Assembly: GCA_030426785.1 (NCBI GenBank)
Contig: JAUHXY010000014.1
Span: 1 to 33,522 of the forward strand
Reading direction: 5' to 3'
DNA: 33,522 bases
Source of the DNA: a bacterium
Lineage (GTDB): Bacteria > Planctomycetota > UBA1135 > GCA-002686595
In this document: positions 1 to 7,681 of the stretch, in pieces
How positions within the stretch are numbered: the stretch's first letter is position 1
How the letters are laid out: every line of letters starts with the position of its first letter
The notes under the pieces: generated by a model
Seen by the model: only the letters and a program-made list of their open reading frames with translations
What the model was told of the DNA's origin: nothing
Databases searched by the model: none
Position numbers and translations under genes: made by a program

Positions 1-90
1 ACGCGCCAAGAGCAACCCGCAGAAGAGGGTTCGCTCGATGAGCGCGGTGATGCGCCGGCGTCCCCCGACGAAAGCCCTCGCAAGGACTAG
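1..90 (+). CDS. C-terminal end of an unknown protein (partial)
   Basis: Frame 1 is open from the window edge to a TAG at 88-90, giving a 29-residue acidic, Pro/Ser-rich tail that ends in PDESPRKD. A strong hairpin terminator follows 55 bases after the stop, which supports a real plus-strand gene ending here. The tail is low-complexity, so the family cannot be named. The start and any domains lie outside the window. Confidence 0.5.
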   Translation, partial: TRQEQPAEEGSLDERGDAPASPDESPRKD

Positions 91-145
91 GGCCAAGATC
101 CCCTCGCGGGCTGAGAGTCTCGCCCGCTTCTCGATCGATTCCACG

Positions 146-182
146 CAGCAGGCCGTCCCACCCGGACGGTCTGCTGTGTTTT
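146..182 (+). terminator. Intrinsic terminator
   Basis: A 13-bp stem (CAGCAGGCCGTCC at 146-158 pairing with 164-176, one G-T pair) closes a 5-base loop and is followed by TGTTTT. This is a classic factor-independent terminator for the gene ending at position 90. Confidence 0.85.
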
Positions 183-246
183 GGCCGGCATCATTCCGCC
201 GGCGGGACCCCTGGAGGCCGGCGACCGAGCCGCGTAGGTTATCCCT

Positions 247-1449
247 ATGAATCCCCTCGCTTGGCTTGCCCTGCCCCTGCTCTCCACCCCCGCCCTGGCC
301 GCCTGCACCCCGGCTCAAGACCCCAGCCCGGTCGAACCGTCTTTGCAGCTCGTCGATGCGTTCCCGGAGCAGGAGTTCCGAGAGCCACTCTTCCTGACCT
401 ACCCCGAGGACGGCACCCAACGACTCTTCGTGATCGAAAAGAAGGGCCGCATCCGCGTCTTCGACCAAGCGCAACCAAAGCGCCCCAGCCAACTGTTCTT
501 GGATTGGAGCGACAAGGTGTCCACCAAAGGCAACGAAGAGGGTTTGCTAGGTCTCGCCTTCCACCCCAACTACGCTGAGAACGGATACTTCTACGTGCAC
601 TACTCGTCGAGCGTCGACGACCAAGTGGGCTACGTCTCGCGCTTTCAGGTTTCCGAAGACGATCCAGACCAGGCGAACCCCGAGTCGGAGGTCGTGTTGC
701 TGCGCCAGCCGCAACCCTGGCGCAATCACAACGGCGGGATGATCGCGTTCGGACCGGACGGGTATCTCTACATCTCCTTCGGGGATGGTGGTGCGGGCGG
801 CGACCCCAAGAACAGCGGGCAGGACCTATCGACCTGGCTGGGCGCCATCCTGCGCATCGACGTGGACAAGGCGGGCGAGGATCGCCCCTACTCCATCCCC
901 AGCGACAACCCGTTCGTGGATCGAGAAGGTGCTGCGCCGGAAATCTACGCTTACGGATTGCGCAACGTGTGGCGCTTCTCTTTCGATCGCGAAACGGGAG
1001 CCCTGTGGGGCGGCGACGTGGGCCAAAACCTGTGGGAGGAGATCGATATCATCGAAAAGGGCGGCAACTACGGTTGGAATCATTTCGAAGGCTTTTCCGA
1101 CTTCGCGCGCAAGGTCGGCAAGGACCCGTTGCCCGCCGCGCAGCACAAACCGCCGGTCGCCGTCTACGGCCGCCGCGAAGGGGTTTCGGTGACCGGTGGT
1201 TACGTCTATCGCGGAAAGCGTCACCCCTCCTTGGTGGGCGATTACCTCTACGGCGACTACCGCACGGGCAACGTTTGGCGGTTGCGGCAAGGTGAAGACG
1301 GGCAATGGAAGAACGTCATCGCTTTGCAACCGCGCCGCAGCCCGTTGATCACTTCGTTTGCGGAGGATCGTGAGGGAGAAGTCTATTTGCTGTCGCAACA
1401 GGGCAAGATCTGGCGCGTCGACTTGGCGGAAGCCGCCTCCAAAGAATAG
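247..1449 (+). CDS. PQQ-dependent sugar dehydrogenase-like lipoprotein
   Basis: This 400-residue protein belongs to the soluble glucose/sorbosone dehydrogenase family (GSDH), a six-bladed beta-propeller that in characterised members oxidises sugars with PQQ. The first 20 residues form a lipoprotein signal with lipobox LAAC (Cys20), so the enzyme is probably membrane-anchored outside the cytoplasm. Family features visible include EEGLLGLAFHPNY near residue 98, RNHNGG near 159, FGDGG near 178, YAYGLRNVWRF near 235, GDVGQ.LWEEI near 256 and NYGWN near 274. The length is normal for the family. It stands alone on the plus strand and converges on the DUF5522 gene with only 13 bases between them. 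The fold is certain; the substrate is not. Confidence 0.9.
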   Translation: MNPLAWLALPLLSTPALAACTPAQDPSPVEPSLQLVDAFPEQEFREPLFLTYPEDGTQRLFVIEKKGRIRVFDQAQPKRPSQLFLDWSDKVSTKGNEEGLLGLAFHPNYAENGYFYVHYSSSVDDQVGYVSRFQVSEDDPDQANPESEVVLLRQPQPWRNHNGGMIAFGPDGYLYISFGDGGAGGDPKNSGQDLSTWLGAILRIDVDKAGEDRPYSIPSDNPFVDREGAAPEIYAYGLRNVWRFSFDRETGALWGGDVGQNLWEEIDIIEKGGNYGWNHFEGFSDFARKVGKDPLPAAQHKPPVAVYGRREGVSVTGGYVYRGKRHPSLVGDYLYGDYRTGNVWRLRQGEDGQWKNVIALQPRRSPLITSFAEDREGEVYLLSQQGKIWRVDLAEAASKE

Positions 1450-1462
1450 CCCGGCAGTCGAG

Positions 1463-1702
1463 TCACTCCACGAACGGGCAGTGACGGCAGCCTAGATCGC
1501 AGCAGTCGCGGCTTTGCCAAATCGAACGAGCGGTCTGCACCCAAAGCCCGGTGTAGGGATCGAGGTACATGGGGTCGCCGCGCCGCATGGCTTCTTCGTG
1601 GGCCTCCAAAATCTCCTCATACATCGGGTGATTGCGGGGCAACCGGCTGGGATGCGGGCGGCGCCGTTCAGCCGGCAACTCCCCGCGCGAATCCTCATCC
1701 AT
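1463..1702 (-). CDS. DUF5522 family small cysteine-rich protein
   Basis: This 79-residue protein ends in a conserved block, DPYTGLWVQTA followed by DCCDLGCRHCPF, that I recognise as the DUF5522 family. The four cysteines in a CC-x3-C-x2-C pattern suggest metal or Fe-S binding, but no function is established. The start at 1702 is six bases beyond the stop of the upstream lipoprotein gene and has no clear ribosome binding site; the internal Met at about residue 27 (MYEEILEAHEEA) is an alternative start. It is the last gene of a three-gene minus-strand operon with the S8 protease and the lipoprotein. Confidence 0.8.
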   Translation of the reverse strand: MDEDSRGELPAERRRPHPSRLPRNHPMYEEILEAHEEAMRRGDPMYLDPYTGLWVQTARSIWQSRDCCDLGCRHCPFVE

Positions 1703-1708
1703 GTCGGT

Positions 1709-2197
1709 TTAGTCGATCCACTCGAGCTCCACCGGCCCGGCAAAGCGCGGTACAGCCACCAATTCGAACGGCATGGTCATCATGGTCACTTGCGCCGAGC
1801 CTTCTTCCGGCCGGGTTTCGCGCGCATAGACGCGTAGGCCCTCGCCCACCCGCTCGATGGTATCGATCTCGACGGCGTAGCCGCCCGAAGGGCGGTCGCC
1901 GCAGAACACGGCGATGACGCAGGACTCGCCAAAGTCCACTTCCGGGGCTGCCGGCGTCGGCAGCTGCAAACGGGTGTGCTCCGACCAGAAGCGCTGCCAA
2001 CCTTCGTCATCCCGGCAGACGAACACGCCATCGGCTTCGACGCCACTGACCGTGCCCTGCAACACGCGTTGGACCAGCTCCGGAGCCAAAGCTCCATCGC
2101 GCGGCCCTTCCGGCCCATGCGCCGCATCCCGGCGACAGGCCGCAAACACCAAGCCGAGCAACAGCGCGGCTCCTACCATCCATCCCCAATGCATCAT
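1709..2197 (-). CDS. Hypothetical lipoprotein coupled to the S8 protease
   Basis: A 162-residue protein with a short hydrophobic signal and lipobox FAAC (Cys21). The mature part has EGPRDGALAPEL and then a region containing GESCVIAVFCGDRPSGGYAVEID, which resembles the protease-inhibitor-like PrcB_C domain (typically a G.R.TGGY-type motif); I place it there only tentatively. The start at 2197 is chosen because its ATG overlaps the protease stop (ATGA) and because GAGGAG lies about 10 bases upstream. An open frame runs farther upstream to 2377 but lies inside the protease gene. If the PrcB-like reading is right, coupling to a protease would make sense. That is inference. Confidence 0.75.
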   Translation of the reverse strand: MMHWGWMVGAALLLGLVFAACRRDAAHGPEGPRDGALAPELVQRVLQGTVSGVEADGVFVCRDDEGWQRFWSEHTRLQLPTPAAPEVDFGESCVIAVFCGDRPSGGYAVEIDTIERVGEGLRVYARETRPEEGSAQVTMMTMPFELVAVPRFAGPVELEWID

Positions 2198-5154
2198 TGC
2201 GCTGATTCTCCTCGCTGATCTTTCGACCATTCCGGCCCGGACAATAAGCGAACTCCCTGCGGTCCATGGGAGGCACCACCGAACACTTCCTGCAACGGGA
2301 AATCCCGCGAGCCCAAGTTCGTGCCGCCGGTGACCGTCAACTCGGTCGGCAGCTCCAGGGAGGGGTAGGCACCGCACAAAGGCTCACCGGGATCGCAGAT
2401 GAATCCGTCGTTGTCCTCGTCGGTGCCCGCCACGATGAAGTACGAACCCGCAGGCAAGTTCGCGAAGGTATAGTCCAGGGCCCCTTGCGACTGTACGGTC
2501 ACCTGCGCCAACGTCTCGATCGTCTCCGAATCGACGGCCACGATGAAGACGGTGTAGTCGCTCCCACCCGTCGCGGCTCCGACCGACAGGACGACTTGCA
2601 CGGTCACGTTGCCGCCGTTCGACATGATCGCCACGTCCCCGCGGTAGGTCCCGTCCGCCAACCCCGTCGGGTCGGCGCAGATGTCCACGGCCGTCGTATC
2701 GGTGCTGGTTCCCGACAATGCCGGCACCAGGCTGGCGCTGAGCCAGGGCCCGCCGCTTTGCGTAGAGGGCATCGCGGAGGTGACGTTGAGGGAGCCGCCC
2801 CCATTGTTGCTGATGCTAACGCGCCGGCATTGGGTGCCCGCGGAAGCGGCTCCGCTCAGCAACACGGTGGTGTCGCCGATCGCCAGCTCCGGGGCACCGC
2901 CACCGCCACCACTGGCCGCCAACACGGCGGCGTGGGCGTTGACGAGCCCCTCGCCATACAGATTGTCGCGCCCGGCTTGACCCAAGTCCGTCGCCGTCGA
3001 AGCCAAGATCGATTCCACGTCCGCGACGCTTAACCCTGGGTTCACCGAGAGCATCAAAGCCGCCACCCCGGCGACGTGCGGAGCCGCCATGGACGTGCCT
3101 TGATAGAAGCTGTAGCTCCCGTAGTTGATCGGGTTGACCTGATCGTCGGGTTTGGTCGACAACACGCCGTCCGCGTAGCCGTCGCCATTGAGGTCCACTC
3201 CAACGTTGCCGCCGGGCGCGGCGAGATCGACGCTGGGGTGGAAGTTGGAGTAAGGCGCACGCGTCCATTCGTAGCCCACGGCCGAAACCGAGATCACGCC
3301 GCTGTACGCGGCCGGGTACGAGGGCGTCGACGAGTTCTCATTGCCCGCGGCGGCGACGATGACCGTGCCCGCGCCGCGCGCCGCGGTGACCGCGTCCTGC
3401 ATGGTTTGGCTGTAGCCCGGTCCCCCCAAACTGAGGTTCATCACGTGCGCACGCGCGGCAGGCAAGCTCCCCGAAGCGTTCGTGAGCCGCGCGGCGTACA
3501 AAATGCCGTTGGCGATGTCGAAGTTGGTACCGCCGCCGATGCCGAGCACGCGCACGTGCATGATGCCACCGGCCCAGGTGACGCCCGCGACGCCTTGGGA
3601 GTTGTTGGTCTCGGCCCCGATCGTGCCCGCCACGTGGGAGCCGTGGTAGCTCGAAGGCTGCGGTCCATTGGAATCCCCCACGTCGAAGGGATCGGAGTCG
3701 TAGCCATTCCCATCGCCCGCGATCGTAGGACTCGCAATCATGTCGAAGCCGCTGATCTCACGACCGTCCAGGTCGGGCGCCGGCGTCGACCCCGTATCGA
3801 GCACGGCCACGATGACGCTCCCCGAACCGGTCTCGATGTCCCACGCGGCCGGCAGGTTGATGGCTTCGTAGTGCCACTGCAGGTTGTAGAACTGGTCGTT
3901 CGGCCGGGTGTCGAAAGAAGGCTGGTAGAGATAGTTAGGTTCCGCATACGCGACGCCGGGACCGCCGTTCATCGCAAGGGTCACAGCGGTCGAATAGCGT
4001 CGTTGTTCTTCAGGGCTCAAACCCGCAGGCAGATCGAAGCGCATCTGCTGCAAGCCTTGTGCTCCCGCGTGTTGCAGGCGCACCCCGCGCCGATCGTGCG
4101 CCGCCGCACCGCTAGGACCAGGTTCCAAGCGCACCACCATCTCCCCCACCACGCTCGGCGCGGGATCGTCGGTGAAGCGGGAGTGCTCGGGGGCGTTCTT
4201 GATGCGCGCGCTTTCCAAGGCGGCGCTGGCCCGCGGCCGTGCACTGAGTTCGGCGATTTCGCCCGCCGCCCAGAAGGTCGACGGGTGGGTCAGATCCAGG
4301 CTCCAGTTGCCGCTGCCGGTCGCGATGTACACCTCCACCTGCACGAGAGTCATCGCGGGGATCGCCACGCTGCCCGTTTCCATGCTCGTCGAAGTGGAGG
4401 TGAAGCTCTGCAACAACGCCGGCGTGGCGATGTCCGAAGTGACATCGAAGACGCGAATGTCAAAGTCTTGCCCCAAATCGAACGTCAGGTCCAAATTCAG
4501 GTTCCCCGCTTCGGGGTAGGCTACCCAAAAGCGGTCGGTGACATCCCCACCGCCCAAACTGCCATCCACGGTCAAGCCGTCACCCGCGGTGAGCTCGCCC
4601 AGGTATTGGGCTCCGCTGTTCGCGTCGTTGGGCTCCACTTCGGCCAGCGGCGTCGCTGGGGCGTTCACCTCGACCAACAGGTCGTAGTCGGAGGTTCCCG
4701 ACGCGGCATCGACGACCAAGTAGGCGGGACCCTTGAGGGTGAAGGTGCCGCTCTCGCTGGCGGCCAGACTCGTCAAACCGTCGATGAACTGCAGGCTGAT
4801 CGGATCGACGAGGTACACGTCGAGATCCGCCGCCCCGTTGACTCCCGTCAAGGTCACATCCACCGAAGCGCGCTCGGTGAGGTTGACCTGGAAGCCATCG
4901 AAGTCATCGCTGCCATCGTCGGTGATCGAACCAAACACGCGCCGCGAATCGCCGATGCGCAGACTGCCGAGCCGGTGGGAGGTGGATGCGTTGTCGTTGG
5001 GTTCCGCTTCGACGGTGGTCTCTTCGACCTGAAGCACGGCGAGGGTTCCGGAGATCGTTCCGGTCGTAGAGCCGCCACCGCTGCCACCACCGCAGGCGGG
5101 CAGGGCCGAAACGGCGAGCAGGGTGCAGGCGAGCGAGCGCAGGGGATGGTTCAT
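2194..5154 (-). CDS. Subtilisin-like S8 serine protease lipoprotein with PPC domains
   Basis: A 986-residue extracytoplasmic protease. A lipoprotein signal ends at Cys21 and is followed by a Gly/Ser linker. Two pre-peptidase C-terminal (PPC) type domains with EPND motifs lie at about 49-164 and 172-290. A prodomain-like segment (about 335-410) precedes the S8 catalytic domain (about 425-745). The catalytic triad is visible: Asp453 in VLDTG, His504 in HGSHVAG and Ser688 in GTSMAAPHVAG, with oxyanion Asn605 in AAGNEN. A Gly-rich linker near 750 leads to a BACON-like beta domain (about 755-855) and a final beta-sandwich with a Ca-site-like DEDNDGF. PPC domains normally sit at the C-terminus of such proteases, so their N-terminal placement is less usual. 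It is first in a three-gene operon; its TGA overlaps the next ATG. Confidence 0.93.
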   Translation of the reverse strand: MNHPLRSLACTLLAVSALPACGGGSGGGSTTGTISGTLAVLQVEETTVEAEPNDNASTSHRLGSLRIGDSRRVFGSITDDGSDDFDGFQVNLTERASVDVTLTGVNGAADLDVYLVDPISLQFIDGLTSLAASESGTFTLKGPAYLVVDAASGTSDYDLLVEVNAPATPLAEVEPNDANSGAQYLGELTAGDGLTVDGSLGGGDVTDRFWVAYPEAGNLNLDLTFDLGQDFDIRVFDVTSDIATPALLQSFTSTSTSMETGSVAIPAMTLVQVEVYIATGSGNWSLDLTHPSTFWAAGEIAELSARPRASAALESARIKNAPEHSRFTDDPAPSVVGEMVVRLEPGPSGAAAHDRRGVRLQHAGAQGLQQMRFDLPAGLSPEEQRRYSTAVTLAMNGGPGVAYAEPNYLYQPSFDTRPNDQFYNLQWHYEAINLPAAWDIETGSGSVIVAVLDTGSTPAPDLDGREISGFDMIASPTIAGDGNGYDSDPFDVGDSNGPQPSSYHGSHVAGTIGAETNNSQGVAGVTWAGGIMHVRVLGIGGGTNFDIANGILYAARLTNASGSLPAARAHVMNLSLGGPGYSQTMQDAVTAARGAGTVIVAAAGNENSSTPSYPAAYSGVISVSAVGYEWTRAPYSNFHPSVDLAAPGGNVGVDLNGDGYADGVLSTKPDDQVNPINYGSYSFYQGTSMAAPHVAGVAALMLSVNPGLSVADVESILASTATDLGQAGRDNLYGEGLVNAHAAVLAASGGGGGAPELAIGDTTVLLSGAASAGTQCRRVSISNNGGGSLNVTSAMPSTQSGGPWLSASLVPALSGTSTDTTAVDICADPTGLADGTYRGDVAIMSNGGNVTVQVVLSVGAATGGSDYTVFIVAVDSETIETLAQVTVQSQGALDYTFANLPAGSYFIVAGTDEDNDGFICDPGEPLCGAYPSLELPTELTVTGGTNLGSRDFPLQEVFGGASHGPQGVRLLSGPEWSKDQRGESAQ

Positions 5155-5342
5155 GAGCTTGGAGACGCAAAAATTGGCCCACCATTATTGACGATCGAGG
5201 GGCATCTTGCAGCGCGGCCCACGGGGCAACTCAGCGCGTGGGCGCGAACCCGTGCGGCGGGAGGCCCCAAGGCGCGTCGCAGGCGGGGCGGACTGCGAAA
5301 CATGAACGAGGTTTCAGTCCGTGCGTGGTAGTTTGGGCCCCG
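5155..5342. other. Divergent intergenic region
   Basis: This region separates the divergent S8 protease operon and the IMPACT-family gene and should hold both promoters. On the minus strand an AATAAT box lies about 35 bases before the protease start and could be a -10 element. No convincing -35 box or operator was seen. Confidence 0.4.
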
Positions 5343-5954
5343 ATGGCGACCACCTACGTCACTTTGGAGGCCCCGTTCCGCTTCGAACCCGAACGCACGA
5401 AGGGATCGCGCTTCATCGCCGACCTAGGGCCGGCCGACACGACCGGCGAGGCCCTCGCCTTCGTGGATCGGGTGCGCCAGGAGTTTCCCGACGCCAGCCA
5501 CCACTGCTACGCCTGGTCCTTGGGCCGCGATGGCCTCGAAACGCGCGCCAACGACGATGGGGAGCCGGGTGGATCCGCCGGGCGGCCGATCTTGGCCCAG
5601 ATCGAAGGCCACGGGGTGGCGGGCATCGTCTGCGTGGTGACGCGCTATTTCGGGGGTACGAAGCTGGGCGTGGGAGGCTTGATGCGCGCCTACGGTGGGG
5701 CCGCCGGGCAGGCCCTCGACCGCGCCCCCCTAGTGACCAAGCCGATCACCGAGCGTTGGCGCATCGCGTTTCCCTACGAGTGCTCCGGCGCCCTCGAGGG
5801 GCTGTTCCACGCCCGCGGGCTCAGCTTGCTGGAGGCACAGTACGGAGAGCGCGTTGAGGGGGTCGTGGTCCTGCCGATCGCGGACGTGGAGGCCTTCCAA
5901 AGGGAGGTTCAGGAGGGCAGTGGGGGCCGGGCGAGGCTTCAGGGCCCCCTTTAG
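5343..5954 (+). CDS. yigZ: IMPACT/YigZ family protein
   Basis: A 203-residue protein of the UPF0029 (IMPACT/YigZ) family. The diagnostic N-terminal domain is present: KGSRFIADLGPA, SHHCYAWSLG near residue 55, then NDDGEPGGSAGRPIL and VTRYFGGTKLGVGGLMRAYG. The C-terminal ferredoxin-like part (about 135-203) is less conserved. Bacterial YigZ has a ribosome/translation-linked role that is poorly defined; the eukaryotic relative IMPACT regulates GCN2. I chose the ATG at 5343 because homologous sequence starts there; the open frame extends upstream to 5238 with non-conserved, Arg-rich sequence. Confidence 0.9.
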   Translation: MATTYVTLEAPFRFEPERTKGSRFIADLGPADTTGEALAFVDRVRQEFPDASHHCYAWSLGRDGLETRANDDGEPGGSAGRPILAQIEGHGVAGIVCVVTRYFGGTKLGVGGLMRAYGGAAGQALDRAPLVTKPITERWRIAFPYECSGALEGLFHARGLSLLEAQYGERVEGVVVLPIADVEAFQREVQEGSGGRARLQGPL

Positions 5955-6202
5955 CCCACCGGGTCAGTATTATACCTCCTGGTATATTACAGACGTATCC
6001 CCTTCGGGAATCCCCCTATGACAAATCCGTTGGGGCATAGGCGCAGCCTCCCGGGGACGGCAGACTCGCTGTCCTGCTGTCGGGAAGCGCCCGAATGGCA
6101 GTTTTCTCTCAACCCCTGCCCCCCATCGACTCACGCCACGCGGAGTCATAGGGGTCTCCGCCTGCTAGCGGAATCCCGCAACCTCGAACCAAGGACATCC
6201 CC
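5955..6202 (+). promoter_or_regulatory. Structured 5' leader and likely promoter of mscL
   Basis: This 248-base gap has an AT-rich palindrome at 5969-5988 (arms ATTATACC and GGTATATT around TCCT, one mismatch) that overlaps a plausible -10 box TATATT. Downstream, 6047-6085 can fold into a long hairpin (GACGGCAG at 6056-6063 pairing with 6074-6081, extended by TCCC/GGGA across a bulge). A second hairpin (GACTC...GAGTC) lies near 6130-6150. The layout suggests an operator or promoter followed by a folded leader of about 200 bases before mscL. I do not recognise a known riboswitch. Confidence 0.4.
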
Positions 6203-6604
6203 ATGGGAATGATCAAGGAATTTAAGGACTTTGCCATGAAGGGCAACGTCATGGACATGGCCGTCGGCATCATCATCGGCGGAGCCTTCGGCACCATCGT
6301 GAAGTCGATGGTCGACGACGTTCTGATGCCCCCCATCGGAGTTCTCATGGGTGGCGTGGACTTCTCGGATATCAAGATTCCGGTGAAAGAAGCGTCGGAA
6401 GGTGCTGAGGCCGTCACCATCAACATCGGCAGCTTCGCCAACAACGTCATCTCCTTCCTGATCGTGGCCTTCGCCGTGTTCATGCTCGTCAAAGTCATGA
6501 ACGCCGCCAAGAAGAAGGAAGAAGAGGCTCCCGCCGCCCCGCCGAAGCCCTCCGCGGAAGAGCAACGCTTGATCGAGATCCGCGACATCTTGGCCAAGAA
6601 GTAA
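6203..6604 (+). CDS. mscL: Large-conductance mechanosensitive channel MscL
   Basis: A 133-residue MscL, the pentameric inner-membrane channel that opens under extreme membrane tension to release solutes on osmotic downshock. It starts with the family's amphipathic N-terminus ([21 protein letters not shown]), TM1 runs through about residue 40 ([16 protein letters not shown]), a periplasmic loop covers about 50-75 ([13 protein letters not shown]) and TM2 about 78-98 ([17 protein letters not shown]). The C-terminal cytoplasmic helix follows a charged [12 protein letters not shown] linker. AAGGA lies 8 bases before the ATG. It opens a plus-strand run of ion channel and antiporter genes. Confidence 0.95.
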   Translation: MGMIKEFKDFAMKGNVMDMAVGIIIGGAFGTIVKSMVDDVLMPPIGVLMGGVDFSDIKIPVKEASEGAEAVTINIGSFANNVISFLIVAFAVFMLVKVMNAAKKKEEEAPAAPPKPSAEEQRLIEIRDILAKK

Positions 6605-6631
6605 CTCCGCGGAATCCCGCGATGCTTTCGC

Positions 6632-6663
6632 CGCGCCGCGGGGGATCCGTCCCCTGCGGCGCG
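6632..6663 (+). terminator. Strong hairpin after mscL
   Basis: A 14-bp GC-rich stem (6632-6645 with 6650-6663, one G-T pair) around a TCCG loop starts 28 bases after the mscL stop. No U tract follows, so it may pause or protect the transcript end rather than act as a standard intrinsic terminator. Confidence 0.6.
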
Positions 6664-6757
6664 CTGCCCATTAAAAGCGCGAACCGCCCCATTTGACTTC
6701 GCTCTTCGGAGCGCCTGCCGGGAGTCGGATGGATCGAGACCTGACCCTCCATCCACC

Positions 6758-7681
6758 ATGCTGCAGACCCTAGCTCTCCTACTCCAAGACTCCTCCACCG
6801 CGGAGACGACGGAACCAACCCCGACCGAACCCCTCAGCACCAGCGAGTGGCTCCTCCACACGCGCGCCAACGTGCAAACGTGGTTCCAAGATTCTGCCCC
6901 CGACTGGATCGAAAAGGGGGCTCTCTTCATCGGGATCGTCCTGGTCACGCGGTTGATCGGTGGTTGGATCGCGCACTTGGTCGGCAAGGCGCTCAACAAC
7001 ACGAAACCGCAGACGACGCAGTTGATGCGGACGTTTGCCGTGTCCATCACGCGCAAGTCGTTTTTGCTCTTGGGCATCGTGCTCGGCCTCGACGCGATCG
7101 GGATTTCGGTCGGCCCCTTCCTCGCTGGCTTCGGTGTGGCGGGCTTGGCGATCGGCTTTGCCCTCAAGGACACCATGTCCAACTTCGCCGCCGGGGTGAT
7201 GATCCTCTTCTACCACCCCTTCGAGGTGGGCGATTTCATCAACGCGGGTGGTTCCTCCGGCAAAGTCGATGCGATGAACCTGTCCTTCACGACTTTGCTC
7301 AGCCCCGACAACCAACGCATCCTGGTGCCCAACTCCAAGATCTGGGGAGGCATCATCACCAACGTAACCGCCCTCAAGCGGCGCCGTCAGGAGATCTCCG
7401 TGATGGTCGACCGGTCGCAGGACATGCACACGGTCGAAAAAGTGCTGCAACGGCTCGCGTTCGAGCATCCCGCCGTCTTCCGCGATCCCGAGCCGATCGT
7501 GAAGGTCAACGAACTGACGGACACCGCCATCCAGTACATCTTGCGGGTATGGACGAGCACGGGGGACTTTGCCAGCGTCAAATGGGACCTCTTGCGCGAC
7601 ATCCAGCTCGCGTTTGAGGCCGAACAGATTCAGACGCCCGTGCAGCGCCGCGAAGTGCGCATGCATTCGATTTCGGGCTGA
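6758..7681 (+). CDS. MscS-type small-conductance mechanosensitive channel
   Basis: A 307-residue MscS family channel. After an N-terminal extension there are three membrane segments (about 48-70, 92-112 and 115-150). The pore-lining TM3 has the Gly/Ala-rich pattern GPFLAGFGVAGLAIGFALKD, followed by MSNFAAGVMILFYHPFEVGDFI. The cytoplasmic beta domain carries LVPNS.IWGGIITN and the last part forms the alpha/beta vestibule domain. Size and order match E. coli MscS. The TGA overlaps the ATG of the AAA ATPase gene (TGATG), so the two are probably translationally coupled. No clear ribosome site precedes the start. Confidence 0.93.
   Translation: MLQTLALLLQDSSTAETTEPTPTEPLSTSEWLLHTRANVQTWFQDSAPDWIEKGALFIGIVLVTRLIGGWIAHLVGKALNNTKPQTTQLMRTFAVSITRKSFLLLGIVLGLDAIGISVGPFLAGFGVAGLAIGFALKDTMSNFAAGVMILFYHPFEVGDFINAGGSSGKVDAMNLSFTTLLSPDNQRILVPNSKIWGGIITNVTALKRRRQEISVMVDRSQDMHTVEKVLQRLAFEHPAVFRDPEPIVKVNELTDTAIQYILRVWTSTGDFASVKWDLLRDIQLAFEAEQIQTPVQRREVRMHSISG

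Noticed and set aside
3076-5331. 751-codon open frame on the plus strand opposite the S8 protease gene
   Set aside because: It is an antisense shadow: Arg/His/Val-rich, no domain, while the minus strand encodes a full catalytic triad and known domains.
6018-6212. 64-codon frame in the mscL leader
   Set aside because: Composition is not protein-like, it overlaps the mscL start and the region folds into hairpins; I treat it as leader RNA.
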